Shown: piece by piece, positions 56,264 to 64,000 of the stretch
Numbering within the stretch: position 1 is the stretch's first letter
Layout of the letters: each line of letters starts with the position of its first letter
Assembly (NCBI RefSeq): GCF_000513955.1
Contig: NZ_AZUZ01000001.1
Coordinates: 172,588 to 236,587 of the forward strand
Direction of reading: 5' to 3'
Length of the DNA stretch: 64,000 nucleotides
From: Pseudoxanthomonas suwonensis J47
GTDB taxonomy: Bacteria > Pseudomonadota > Gammaproteobacteria > Xanthomonadales > Xanthomonadaceae
The notes under the pieces: generated by a model
Databases searched by the model: none
What the model saw: only the letters and a program-made list of their open reading frames with translations
What the model was told of the DNA's origin: nothing
Position numbers and translations under genes: made by a program

Positions 56264-57769
56264 TCAGCAGCAGCCGTGGCCGCCATGCTGTTCGCCGCCG
56301 GCCACCGCGCCCACCCCGGTGGTCTCGCCGCGGACGCTGGCCTGGTAGTGCTCGGCGATCACGTGCGACACGCACTGGGTGACCTTCTTGCCCATCGGGA
56401 TGTGCAGGAACTCGTTCGGGCCGTGCGCGTTGGAGTGCGGGCCCAGCACGCCGGTGATCATGAACTGCGCGCCCGGGAACTTCTCGCCGAGCATGCCCAT
56501 GAACGGGATCGAGCCGCCTTCGCCCATGTACATCGCCGGCTTGCCGAAGGCCGCCTGCGAGGCCGCCTCGATCGCCCCGGTCAGCCACGGCGACTGCGCC
56601 GGCGCGTTCCAGCCCGAGGAGGCCTTCTCCAGCTCCAGCTCGACCTTGGCGCCGTTCGGCGGATCCTTCAGCAGCACTTCCTGCAGCAGCTCGCCGGCGC
56701 GCTTGCCGTCCAGGGTCGGCGGCAGGCGCAGCGACAGCTTCACCGCGGTGTGCGGGCGCAGCACGTTGCCGGCCGAGGACAGCGCCGGCATGCCGTCGAC
56801 GCCGGTCACCGACAGCGCCGGGCGCCAGGTGCGGTTGAGCACCAGCTCGGTGAGGTCGTCGGACATGGGCTTCATGCCCTCGAGGAACGGGAACTTGTCG
56901 AACACCTCGTCGCCCAGCACCGCGGCGACCTTGCCGGCCTGCTCCAGGCGTTCGGCCGGGATCTCGACGTACAGGCCGTCGACCTTGATCCTGCCCGTGT
57001 TCTCGTCCTCCAGCCGCGACAGCAGCTGGCGCAGCAGGCGGAAGCTGGACGGGACGATGCCGGAGGCGTCGCCGGAGTGGACGCCTTCGCTGAGCACCTT
57101 CACCGTCAGGTTGCCGCCGGCCAGGCCGCGCAGCGAGGTGGTGCACCACAGCTGCTCGTAGTTGCCGCAGCCCGAGTCCAGGCACACGACCAGCGACGGC
57201 TTGCCGATGCGCGGGGCCAGGTGGTCGACGTAGGCGGGCAGGTCGTAGCTGCCGGATTCCTCGCAGGCCTCGATCAGCAGCACGCAGCGCGCATGCGGCA
57301 CGCCCTGCTTCTGCAGCGCCTGGATCGCGGCCAGCGAGCCGAAGATCGCGTAGCCGTCGTCGGCGCCGCCGCGGCCGTACAGGCGGTCGCCCTTCAGCAC
57401 CGGCTTCCACGGACCCAGGTCCGGATCCCAGCCGGTCATTTCCGGCTGCTTGTCGAGGTGGCCGTACAGCAGCACGGTGTCGTCGCCGGCGTCCTTGCCG
57501 CTGGCCGGCACTTCCACGTAGATCAGCGGGGTACGGCCTTCCAGGCGGACCACCTCGACCTGCAGGCCGGGGATGTCCTGCGCCCGGGCCCAGTCCTCCA
57601 TCAGGCGGACGGCGGCGTCCATGTGCCCGGCGGCCTGCCAGTCCTTGTCGAACATCGGCGACTTGTTGGGGATGCGGATGTATTCGACGAGCTGCGGAAC
57701 GATGTCGTCGTCCCACTTGGAGGAGAGGTAGTCGGCCGCAGCCTGCGGATCGAGCCGGTTGGCTTCCAT
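56264..57769 (-). CDS. M20-family dipeptidase with Cys/His-rich C-terminal tail
   Basis: A 501-aa zinc metallopeptidase of the M20 (CNDP/DUG1-like) type, probably hydrolysing dipeptides. The metal-binding set is visible: YGHLDKQPE, GRGGADDGY, the catalytic Glu pair in EACEESGS, CLDSG, and the late HSNAHGPNE. A dimerisation domain lies in between. The last residues, GGEQHGGHGCC, are a His/Cys tail outside the enzyme fold. GGGA precedes the ATG at 57769; a longer frame (57802) lacks a site and overlaps the promoter. Confidence 0.92.
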   Translation of the reverse strand: MEANRLDPQAAADYLSSKWDDDIVPQLVEYIRIPNKSPMFDKDWQAAGHMDAAVRLMEDWARAQDIPGLQVEVVRLEGRTPLIYVEVPASGKDAGDDTVLLYGHLDKQPEMTGWDPDLGPWKPVLKGDRLYGRGGADDGYAIFGSLAAIQALQKQGVPHARCVLLIEACEESGSYDLPAYVDHLAPRIGKPSLVVCLDSGCGNYEQLWCTTSLRGLAGGNLTVKVLSEGVHSGDASGIVPSSFRLLRQLLSRLEDENTGRIKVDGLYVEIPAERLEQAGKVAAVLGDEVFDKFPFLEGMKPMSDDLTELVLNRTWRPALSVTGVDGMPALSSAGNVLRPHTAVKLSLRLPPTLDGKRAGELLQEVLLKDPPNGAKVELELEKASSGWNAPAQSPWLTGAIEAASQAAFGKPAMYMGEGGSIPFMGMLGEKFPGAQFMITGVLGPHSNAHGPNEFLHIPMGKKVTQCVSHVIAEHYQASVRGETTGVGAVAGGEQHGGHGCC

Positions 57770-57800
57770 GGTGTTCCCAGCGTGTAACGGAGAGACGGAC

Positions 57801-57806
57801 ATTCTA
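57801..57806 (-). promoter_or_regulatory. -10 element before the M20 peptidase
   Basis: CGTAGAATGTC on the minus strand puts TAGAAT 31 bp before the ATG, the same hexamer as before purM and the BolA gene. The 208-bp gap to the divergent ComEA-like gene otherwise shows no feature beyond that gene's AAGGAG site. Confidence 0.45.
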
Positions 57807-57977
57807 CGCCCCGGCCCCTGGCGGGAAATTTCCTACAGGTGAACGGGGCGGCTTCCCGCGCGACGGCGCGCCCTCGGCCGATGGCCCGGCGCCGGCGCGT
57901 GCGGGAAGCTGCCGACACCGGCGCGCGGGGCACGAGGCCCGGCCGGTCCACCACCCATCCAGACAAGGAGCGTTGCC

Positions 57978-58346
57978 ATGAAATCCGTTTCCCTCCTGCT
58001 CAAGTCACTGCTGCTGTCGCTGCTGCTGGTCGTGGCCGGCGGCGCGCTGGCCTCCGACACCGTCGACATCAACACCGCCGATGCGGCGACCCTGGAGAAG
58101 GTCCTGGTCGGGGTCGGCCCGTCCAAGGCCGTTGCCATCGTCCAGTACCGTGAAGAACACGGCCCGTTCAAGAGCGCGGACGAGCTGGCCAACGTCAAGG
58201 GCATCGGCCTGAAGACCGTCGAGCGCAACCGCGACCTGATCACGGTCGGCGAGGCCGCGCCGGCGGCCAAGCCTGCGCAGCCCGCCGCCGAGGCCAAGGG
58301 GGGTGCCGCGCAGGGTGCAGCCCCGGCGCCGGTGGCGCGGCGCTGA
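57978..58346 (+). CDS. ComEA-like helix-hairpin-helix protein
   Basis: A 122-aa exported protein: signal peptide (LLLSLLLVVAGGALA), then one paired helix-hairpin-helix domain (VDINTADAATLEKV, VGPSKAVAIVQYREE, FKSADELANVKGIGLKTVERN), and a low-complexity Ala/Pro tail of ~35 residues. This matches the periplasmic DNA-binding part of ComEA used in DNA uptake. AAGGAG precedes the ATG. No other competence gene is adjacent. Confidence 0.9.
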   Translation: MKSVSLLLKSLLLSLLLVVAGGALASDTVDINTADAATLEKVLVGVGPSKAVAIVQYREEHGPFKSADELANVKGIGLKTVERNRDLITVGEAAPAAKPAQPAAEAKGGAAQGAAPAPVARR

Positions 58347-58383
58347 GCTGGCCGGTTTCCCGCGCCGCCTGCGTCTTCTGACC

Positions 58384-58514
58384 CGCAGGCCTGCGAAGGA
58401 TGCAGGGACCCACCGCGCCGTTCGGGCGCGCAGGGGCAGGCAGGGAGCCACGGCACCGGATCGCGCAGGGACGCGCCTCCGGTGCCGGTCTGCCGGCTCC
58501 ACGCTTCGCGTGGA
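58384..58514. repeat. Cluster of palindromes, REP-like
   Basis: The 245-bp gap before hutD holds three structures: a 12-bp perfect palindrome CGCAGGCCTGCG (58384-58395); a hairpin GGCACCGGA/TCCGGTGCC (58452-58460, 58478-58486) with an inner CGCG/CGCG stem; and TCCACGC-TTC-GCGTGGA (58498-58514). They resemble repetitive extragenic palindromes, but family membership needs other copies in the genome. Confidence 0.45.
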
Positions 58515-58591
58515 CCACAGCGCCAAGCAGGCCTCCACGCCGGCGCGTGGGGGCTCGCGGGATCCGTCGCCGCCTGGGGCACAATGGGTGC

Positions 58592-59227
58592 ATGAGCGAA
58601 CCTGGCGTCCTGCCCATCCCGGCCACGGAATACCGCCGCGCGCGCTGGCGCAACGGCCGTGGCTGGACCCGCGAGATCCTGGCCCTGCCGGGCGATCCGG
58701 ACTGGAACCTCCGCCTGTCCATAGCCGAGCTCGACGTGGTGGCGGACTTCTCGCCTTTCCCGGGGCTGCGGCGCGAACAGCTGCTGCTGTCCGGCAATGG
58801 CCTGCGCCTGCACTTCGACGATGGCGAGACGCGCGAGCTGCTGCCGCCGCACCAGCGCGCCCATTTCGATGGCGCGCGCCCGGTGACCGGCATCCCGGTG
58901 GACGGTCCGGTGCAGGTGTTCAACCTGATGTGGCGGCCGCCGGCGCTGGCCGCAGCGCTGTTCCATCGGCCGCTGGTCGGCACCATGCTGTGCTTCTGCG
59001 ATCCGCACACGGCGTGGGCGGTGCATGTGCTCGCCGGCTCGGCGCGTATCGGCGAGGGCGGTCGCGAGCTCGCCCTGGCCCAGGGCGACAGCGCCTGGCT
59101 GCCGCCCAGCGCGGACGGACGCCGGGGCCATGCGATCGACGGCGCCGGCGCGCTGCTGCTGGTCCAGGTGGAATGGCCGGAGGGCGGGACGCCACCGGCC
59201 ATGGAGGTCGCCGGCTTCGGTCAGTAG
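58592..59227 (+). CDS. HutD/Ves family protein
   Basis: A 211-aa cupin-like protein of the HutD/Ves family, with the family start TEYRRARWRNGRGWTREI and core LRLSIAELDVVADFSPFPG, then VQVFNLMWRP. HutD is linked to histidine utilisation and Ves to cold shock, but no hut gene is nearby, so the role here is open. A CACAATG -10-like site lies just upstream. Its stop overlaps the convergent flavoreductase stop by 7 bp. Confidence 0.85.
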   Translation: MSEPGVLPIPATEYRRARWRNGRGWTREILALPGDPDWNLRLSIAELDVVADFSPFPGLRREQLLLSGNGLRLHFDDGETRELLPPHQRAHFDGARPVTGIPVDGPVQVFNLMWRPPALAAALFHRPLVGTMLCFCDPHTAWAVHVLAGSARIGEGGRELALAQGDSAWLPPSADGRRGHAIDGAGALLLVQVEWPEGGTPPAMEVAGFGQ

Positions 59228-60849
59228 ACGTCGCGGCGGTAGCGGCCTTCGGCGCGCAGGGCGTCGCGGCGTTCCTCGCCCAGCACCTCGGCCAGCACCG
59301 CATCGACTGCTGGCGCCATCCCGGTGGCGTTGCCGCAGACCAGGATGGCGGCGCCGCGGTCCACCCATTCGCGCAGCAGGTGGGCGGCGGCGCGCAGGCG
59401 ATGCTGCACGTAGGCCGGTTCGGGGCCGCGGGACCACGCGAGGTCCACGCGGTCCAGCCAGCCCTCGGCCTGCCAGCGCTGCAGGTCGGCGTCGTAGTAG
59501 CGGTCGTGGTCCGGGCTGCGTTCGCCGAACAGCAGCCAGTTGCCGCGCGCGCCGGCGGCGACGCGGGCCTGCAGGTGCGCGCGCAGGCCGGCGATGCCGG
59601 TGCCGTTGCCGACCAGGATCAGCGGCCGGTCGAAGGGCGGCGGCCGGAAGCCGGGATTGGCGCGCAGGCGCAGGTCGATGGCCTGGCCGGGGGCGACACC
59701 CTCGCATAGCCAGCCGCTACCCAGTCCGGGACGGCCGTCGGGGTGGGCCATGCGCCGCACCAGCAGGCGCAGGCAGCCTTCGCCGGGAACCGAGGCGATC
59801 GAGTACTCGCGGTGCGGCAACGGCGCCAGCGCGTCGACCAGTGACTGCGGCGCCAGCCCGGAGACGGTGTCCGCTGCGGGCAGCTGCAGGCGCGAGAGCG
59901 CCTGCGCCAGCGGTTCGCGGACGCCGGCGCGTTCGACCGGCTGCGTACCGTCCAGGCCGAGCCGGTCGAGCAGTGCCTGCACCTGGGCAGGCAGGTGGCG
60001 CGGACCGATTTCGACCACATCGCCGGCCTGCCACTCCGGCAGCGCGCCATCGGCGGGTTGCAGGGCGAGGTCGAATACCGGCGCGCCAGGACTGCCAGGA
60101 TTGAGGCAGCTGCGCGACTGCAGGATCCAGGGGGCGTAGGCCGGCGGTGTCCAGTCCGGCAGTTCGTCCATGCCACCGATCCGGCCCAGTTCGTACTGCC
60201 AGTGGCGCAGCGCGGCCTGGTCGGCGTTGTCGACCTCGACGCGGTCGTACAGCGGCCGTGCTCCGCAGGCGCGCAGCCACTCGTCCAGCTGGCGGCCGAA
60301 GGCGCAGAAGTCGCTGTAGCTGCGGTCGCCCAGCGCCAGCAGCGCGTAATCGAGGTCCAGCGCCGGCGCATGCGCCATCGTGCTGCGCAGGAAGGCGATG
60401 GCGTGGTCCGGCGGGTCGCCCTCGCCGGTGGTGCTGGCCACGAACAGGGCGCGGCGCGTGCCTGCCAGCAGGTCCGCATCCACCGCTTCCAGCGGGACCA
60501 CCCGCACCGCGGTGCCGGAGTCGCGCAGCAGCGCCGCGCTGCGTTCGGCCAGCTCGCGGGCGAAGCCGGTCTGGCTCGCCCAGCAGACCAGCAACGGTGC
60601 TTCGCCCTCCGCCGCTGCGACTTCCGCGATGCGGTTCCTGCGCAGGAACAGCGCCGACACGACCAGCCACGCCAGCAGCGTGATGCCCGCCAGCCACCAG
60701 CGGCGCGGACGCGGCGCGGCCAGCCACCAGGCGTCTCCGTGCAGCGGCAGCAGCAGCAGCGCCGCCAGCACCAGCACGCAGGCGACCAGCAGGTTGGCGG
60801 CCAGCGACCAAGGGAAGACGCCGGATGGGCCGCTCGAAGTGCTGCTCAT
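59221..60849 (-). CDS. Membrane-anchored flavodoxin/NADPH-flavoprotein reductase
   Basis: A 542-aa protein with two N-terminal TM helices (LLVACVLVLAALLLL and WWLAGITLLAWLVVSAL), a flavodoxin domain (WASQTGFARELAERSA, ASTTGEGDPPD, LALGDRSYSDFCAFG), and an FNR module (REYSIAS for FAD, LVGNGTGIAGLRAHL for NADPH, and the aromatic C-terminal tail ending RRDVY). It resembles the sulphite-reductase flavoprotein/P450-reductase group. It ends the Fur-boxed operon and overlaps apbE (ATGA). Probably passes electrons from NADPH to a flavin in or across the inner membrane. Confidence 0.9.
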   Translation of the reverse strand: MSSTSSGPSGVFPWSLAANLLVACVLVLAALLLLPLHGDAWWLAAPRPRRWWLAGITLLAWLVVSALFLRRNRIAEVAAAEGEAPLLVCWASQTGFARELAERSAALLRDSGTAVRVVPLEAVDADLLAGTRRALFVASTTGEGDPPDHAIAFLRSTMAHAPALDLDYALLALGDRSYSDFCAFGRQLDEWLRACGARPLYDRVEVDNADQAALRHWQYELGRIGGMDELPDWTPPAYAPWILQSRSCLNPGSPGAPVFDLALQPADGALPEWQAGDVVEIGPRHLPAQVQALLDRLGLDGTQPVERAGVREPLAQALSRLQLPAADTVSGLAPQSLVDALAPLPHREYSIASVPGEGCLRLLVRRMAHPDGRPGLGSGWLCEGVAPGQAIDLRLRANPGFRPPPFDRPLILVGNGTGIAGLRAHLQARVAAGARGNWLLFGERSPDHDRYYDADLQRWQAEGWLDRVDLAWSRGPEPAYVQHRLRAAAHLLREWVDRGAAILVCGNATGMAPAVDAVLAEVLGEERRDALRAEGRYRRDVY

Positions 60850-61826
60850 GCCTGCACCAGCCGGGCGGCGAAGGCGTCGGTCATCGCTTCGCGCAGCCTG
60901 CCGGCTTCGCGGATGACGAAGCGCGCGGCCAGGTCGTGGTTGCGTGCGAACTCCAGGCCGGCCTGCGCGCCCATCACCGTCAGCGCGGTAGCCCAGGCAT
61001 CCGCGTGCATGGCATCGGTTGCGACCACGGTGACCGCGACGGCGGCATCGGCAACCGGGATGCCGGTGCGCGGATCGATGGTGTGCGCGTAGCGGCGCCC
61101 GTCCTGCTCGAAGCGGTGCCAGCGGTCGCCGGAGGTGGCCACCGCCGCGTCCTCCAACTGCAGCACGCGCGGCGGCATCGCCTCGAGGTCGGCCTGTTCG
61201 TCGGCCGCCGACTCGACCAGCACGCGCCACGGCGTGCCGTCGGGCTTGCGCCCGAAGGCGTGGATCTCGCCGCCCACTTCCACCAGCGCGGCCCCGATGC
61301 CCCCGGCGCGCAGGTGCGCGGCGACCAGGTCGGCGCCGTAGCCCTTGGCGATCGCGGACAGATCGAGGCGCAGCCCGCCCGGCTGCAGCAGCTCGCGTCC
61401 ATTGGCGCGGCGCTGCAGGCGCTGCCAGCCGCAGCATTCGCGCGCCTGCGCGATCCCGGCCTCCGCCGGCACACGCCGCGGCGTACCGGCGCTGCCGAAC
61501 CCCCACAGGTCGACCAGCGGCCCGAGGGTGGGATCGAAGGCGCCGTCGCTGGCCGCGGCCACTTCCAGCGCGCAGTCGAGCACGGTGGCGAATTCCTGTG
61601 GCAACGCGATCCAGCTGCCGGCGGCCGCGTCGCGGTAGCGGCTGATGTCCGAGTGCGCTTCCCAGGTGCTCATCTGCGCCACCACCCGGTCCAGCTGCGC
61701 CTGGATGCCGGCGTGGATCGCATGCAGGTCGGCCCGGGCGCGCGCCAGCAGGCGCACGCTCCAGGTCGTCCCCATGGTCTGGCCACCGAGGGTCGCCAGA
61801 TCCGCGGCGGCCGCCGTCGGCTGCAT
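60846..61826 (-). CDS. apbE: FAD:protein FMN transferase ApbE
   Basis: A 326-aa flavin transferase that attaches FMN to Ser/Thr of target proteins. Marks: QTMGTTWSVR, MSTWEAHSDISRYR, the FAD-binding LDLSAIAKGYGADLV and VEVGGEIHAFG, and the metal-binding AHTIDPRTGIPV. No signal peptide or lipobox is seen (MQPTAAAADLATLGG), unlike classic exported ApbE; a longer upstream frame does not supply one. It is in one operon with the flavoreductase and with DUF2271, a family linked to ApbE clusters. Confidence 0.92.
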   Translation of the reverse strand: MQPTAAAADLATLGGQTMGTTWSVRLLARARADLHAIHAGIQAQLDRVVAQMSTWEAHSDISRYRDAAAGSWIALPQEFATVLDCALEVAAASDGAFDPTLGPLVDLWGFGSAGTPRRVPAEAGIAQARECCGWQRLQRRANGRELLQPGGLRLDLSAIAKGYGADLVAAHLRAGGIGAALVEVGGEIHAFGRKPDGTPWRVLVESAADEQADLEAMPPRVLQLEDAAVATSGDRWHRFEQDGRRYAHTIDPRTGIPVADAAVAVTVVATDAMHADAWATALTVMGAQAGLEFARNHDLAARFVIREAGRLREAMTDAFAARLVQA

Positions 61827-61840
61827 CGCGTCGCGTCCGC

Positions 61841-62704
61841 TTACTGCGGCAGCACTTCCAGTGTCGCCACGTACATCAGGCGGCGCTTCGTCGCCTGCGG
61901 CACGCCGGACTTCGCGTCCTCGCTGGACACCTCCAGCCAGTAGCGGCCCGGCTGCGGGAAGGTGACGGTGAAGCTGCCGTCCGCGCCGCTGGTCGCCCTG
62001 ATCTCTTCCTGGGCGTTGCGGAAGCGCGTGTCGCCGCGGACCACCTCGACGTCCAGGCCGGCGGCCGGCTTGCCGTCGACGTGCAGGACGAACTTCGCCT
62101 CCTCGCCCTCGAACAGGTCGTTCGGGTGGGTGAGCGGGACCAGCTCCAGGCCTTCGCCGACCGGCTCGACGTCGGTGGTGCGGCCGTTGGTGACGAAGGT
62201 CTCCACGCGGCCGATGGTTTCGGTGACCTGCAGGTTCTTCGCGTCGGCCGGGATCTTCGTTGCCAGTTCCTCGGGCGTGGCGTTGCGCAGGAAGCCGCCG
62301 CGCGGCGCGCCCGGGCCGGTGGTCGGCTTGCCCTCGGCCCTGGCCTTTTCCTTCGCCGCCAGGCTCGCGGCGGTATCCCAGCTGGCCGACACGCCACGGT
62401 TGACGTTGGCGACGCGGTAGGTGCCTTCCTGCGCCAGGCGCAGGTCGAAGGTGCTGCGGTACTTGCCGGTGCTGGCGTTCTGCAGTTCCACCTTGCTGCC
62501 ATCGGGCGCGGTGGCGACCACGTTGTCCAGGCGCATCGGCACGTGGTCGGGGAAGAACAGCTGGTTGGAAACGGCGCCGTCGAAGGTCACCCAGACCTCC
62601 TTGCCGTTGACCGTGGCCTGCGAGGGTAGCAGCCACTGCTTGTGCGCGGCGGCGGGGAAGGACAGCGCCAGCGCGAGGGCGACAACGAACGCTTGCTTCT
62701 TCAT
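61841..62704 (-). CDS. DUF4198 exported protein with predicted N-terminal histidine
   Basis: A 287-aa periplasmic protein. The signal peptide is followed by AAA|HKQWLLPSQ, so the mature protein would begin with His. DUF4198 (a family associated with Co2+/Ni2+ or other metal uptake) includes NQLFFPDHVPMRLDNV. The C-terminal part is an Ig-like carboxypeptidase-regulatory type fold (AGLDVEVVRGDTRF, FTVTFPQPGRYWLEV). It sits between DUF2271 and apbE in the iron-linked operon. Confidence 0.88.
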   Translation of the reverse strand: MKKQAFVVALALALSFPAAAHKQWLLPSQATVNGKEVWVTFDGAVSNQLFFPDHVPMRLDNVVATAPDGSKVELQNASTGKYRSTFDLRLAQEGTYRVANVNRGVSASWDTAASLAAKEKARAEGKPTTGPGAPRGGFLRNATPEELATKIPADAKNLQVTETIGRVETFVTNGRTTDVEPVGEGLELVPLTHPNDLFEGEEAKFVLHVDGKPAAGLDVEVVRGDTRFRNAQEEIRATSGADGSFTVTFPQPGRYWLEVSSEDAKSGVPQATKRRLMYVATLEVLPQ

Positions 62705-62726
62705 GCGGGTACTCCGGGGAAGATGG

Positions 62727-63236
62727 TTACTTGATCGACAGGCCGACGGCGCCCAGTTCGCTGCTGCCCCGGGCCTTGCCGGACTGCGGCTTGCCGTTCC
62801 ACTCGAAGGGGATCTTCAGCAGTTCGCGGCCGCCGACCTCGCGCACGGCCTCTACCACCAGGGTGTACTGGCCGGCCGGCAGCCTGCCCAGCTGCGGGCT
62901 GCGTTCGTCGAACTTCAGCACGTGCCGGCCGACCGGACGGGTCGGGCCGGTTACGCCGTCCACCGGCAGGTCCAGGTTGCGGCCGGACTTGCGCCACCAC
63001 TGGCGCAGGTCGGGCAGCCACTTGGTGCCGTGGCCCTCGGCGGTGTCCTTCTGCTGGTACCAGACGGCCAGGTTGGCCGCGACCTTCTGGTCGGCGCCCT
63101 CCAGCCAGATCGCCACGTAGGGGCGGTGATACTCGGCGACGTTGAGCTTGGGGATCTCGACGTCGACCTCGAGCTCGGCGGCGTAAGCCGGGAGCGTCAG
63201 CAGGCCGCTCACCGCGAAGAACAGCTTGGCGCGCAT
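62727..63236 (-). CDS. DUF2271 exported protein
   Basis: A 169-aa periplasmic protein: signal FFAVSGLLTLPAYA, then the DUF2271 fold (IPKLNVAEYHRPYVAIWLEG, NLAVWYQQ, LPAGQYTLVVEAVREVGG). Its C-terminus, GSSELGAVGLSI, occupies the place where ApbE substrates often carry their flavinylation motif, but the usual Ser/Thr after Gly-Ala is Val here. It follows the PepSY membrane gene by 13 bp. Confidence 0.88.
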   Translation of the reverse strand: MRAKLFFAVSGLLTLPAYAAELEVDVEIPKLNVAEYHRPYVAIWLEGADQKVAANLAVWYQQKDTAEGHGTKWLPDLRQWWRKSGRNLDLPVDGVTGPTRPVGRHVLKFDERSPQLGRLPAGQYTLVVEAVREVGGRELLKIPFEWNGKPQSGKARGSSELGAVGLSIK

Positions 63237-63249
63237 CGGTTGGACCTCG

Positions 63250-63900
63250 TCAATGGATGAAAAGCAGGGCCAGCAGCACCGGCACGACCAGGCCCAGGCC
63301 GACCAGCGGCCAGGTCAGGCGGCGCTGCCGCGCATGCAGGTGCAGCAGGAACAGCCCGGTGATGCAGAACACCAGGCAGGCGATGGCGAACACGTCGATG
63401 AACCAGCCCCAGGCCGGTCCCGCGTTGCGACCCTTGTGCAGGTCGTTGAAGTAGGAGACCCAGCCGCGGTCGGTGCGTTCGAACTCCACCGCGCCGGTTT
63501 CGCGGTCGATGCTCAGCCAGGCGTCGGCGCCGGGCGCGGGCATGGAGACATAGGCTTCCTCCGGCGACCACTCGGCCGGGCGGCGGCCGACCGGCACGTC
63601 CAGCGTGTCGTCGAGCCAGCGTGCCACCGGTTCCGGCAGCGGGGCGTTGCCGTCCTCCGGCGCGGCGGCCAGCGCTTCGAGCAGCGGCGCCGGCAGCTCC
63701 AGCACGCGGTTGTCGACCGTGGGCCTGGCCTCGATCCGCGCGGCGTGGTTGAGGGTGATGCCTGTGGCAGTGAACAGCAGCATGCCGACCAGGCACGCCG
63801 CCGAGCTGATCCAGTGCCACTGGTGCAGGGTGCGCAGCCAGAAGCCGCGGCGCTGCTGGGCGGAAACGGGATCGTGGCGGGAAGTGGCAGGCACGGGCAC
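63250..63900 (-). CDS. PepSY-associated membrane protein, iron-regulated
   Basis: A membrane protein of about 216 aa. The first TM is [20 protein letters not shown], a periplasmic PepSY-like domain follows (about residues 50-140, [25 protein letters not shown]), and two C-terminal TMs ([20 protein letters not shown] and [17 protein letters not shown]). An ATG at 63951 would put the first codons inside a Fur box and upstream of a TATACT -10, so I prefer GTG at 63900 (63894 is also possible). First gene of the operon running to 59221; such proteins accompany ferric/siderophore reduction or flavin electron transfer. Confidence 0.85.
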   Translation of the reverse strand: MPVPATSRHDPVSAQQRRGFWLRTLHQWHWISSAACLVGMLLFTATGITLNHAARIEARPTVDNRVLELPAPLLEALAAAPEDGNAPLPEPVARWLDDTLDVPVGRRPAEWSPEEAYVSMPAPGADAWLSIDRETGAVEFERTDRGWVSYFNDLHKGRNAGPAWGWFIDVFAIACLVFCITGLFLLHLHARQRRLTWPLVGLGLVVPVLLALLFIH

Positions 63901-63920
63901 GCGGTCGTCAGGGGTCGCCC

Positions 63921-63951
63921 AGTATAGGGGATCGATGAGAACTGTTCTCAT
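63921..63951 (-). promoter_or_regulatory. Fur-type operator and -10 of the PepSY-to-flavoreductase operon
   Basis: ATGAGAAC-T-GTTCTCAT (63935-63951) is a perfect 8-1-8 palindrome, close to the Fur-box core of gammaproteobacteria. On the minus strand TATACT (63926-63921) follows nine bases later, so the box lies in the -35/spacer region, where bound Fur would block transcription when iron is plentiful. Positions are seen; regulation by Fur is inferred. Confidence 0.7.
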
Positions 63952-64000
63952 TGTTCCCGGTAACGCGCCGCGGCCCGGGCGGTTGACCGCACGGGCCGCG

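Overview
The window is a very GC-rich chromosomal segment from a gammaproteobacterium of the Xanthomonadaceae (Xanthomonas / Pseudoxanthomonas / Luteimonas / Lysobacter group). The main reasons are the gene order kdsD-kdsC-lptCAB-rpoN-hpf-hprK-rapZ-EIIA-HPr-EI, the TonB-dependent receptors of the Xanthomonas/Caulobacter carbohydrate type, and a xyloglucan-degradation locus of the kind reported in Xanthomonas. I see no insertion sequence, prophage or CRISPR. The only RNA gene I can support is tRNA-Glu(CUC).

Left part (1-22.4 kb), carbohydrate catabolism. A galactonate branch (dgoA, dgoD, divergent LysR-type regulator) lies beside two paralogous TonB-dependent receptors. These are followed by GH74 xyloglucanase, a CE20-like acetylesterase, GH35 beta-galactosidase (lipoprotein), GH31 alpha-xylosidase with PA14 insert, GH95 alpha-L-fucosidase (Tat signal) and a sugar/H+ symporter. 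The enzymes match acetylated, fucosylated, galactosylated xyloglucan one linkage at a time, and the galactose released could feed the neighbouring dgo genes.

Middle (22.5-49 kb), housekeeping. It holds tRNA-Glu, pcnB (apparently with a non-AUG start), folK, panB-panC-panD-pgi, and a minus-strand block of small genes with mgtE and a 2-oxoglutarate oxygenase. Next come the regulatory PTS (EI, HPr, EIIA, HprK, RapZ) joined to hpf, rpoN and the LPS export/KDO genes. Then follow bolA-murA, an EF-hand membrane protein, two tandem DUF3108 proteins, and purN/purM.

Right part (48-64 kb). DUF2066-perM-hda is followed by a compact five-gene operon: an ECF sigma factor, a one-TM putative anti-sigma, and three exported proteins that share an unrecognised two-cysteine module, one of them fused to a PDZ domain. 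This is the best candidate here for an undescribed system. Beyond it are amgK-murU (MurNAc recycling), an M20 dipeptidase, a ComEA-like protein and HutD. The window ends with a Fur-box-preceded operon (PepSY membrane protein, DUF2271, DUF4198, ApbE, membrane flavoreductase), probably a flavin-dependent iron or redox system.

Genes are tightly packed, often with ATGA stop/start overlaps. Several promoters share a -10-like element of the form GATAATGC/TAGAATGC. Start sites were chosen from Shine-Dalgarno spacing where possible and uncertain ones are stated.
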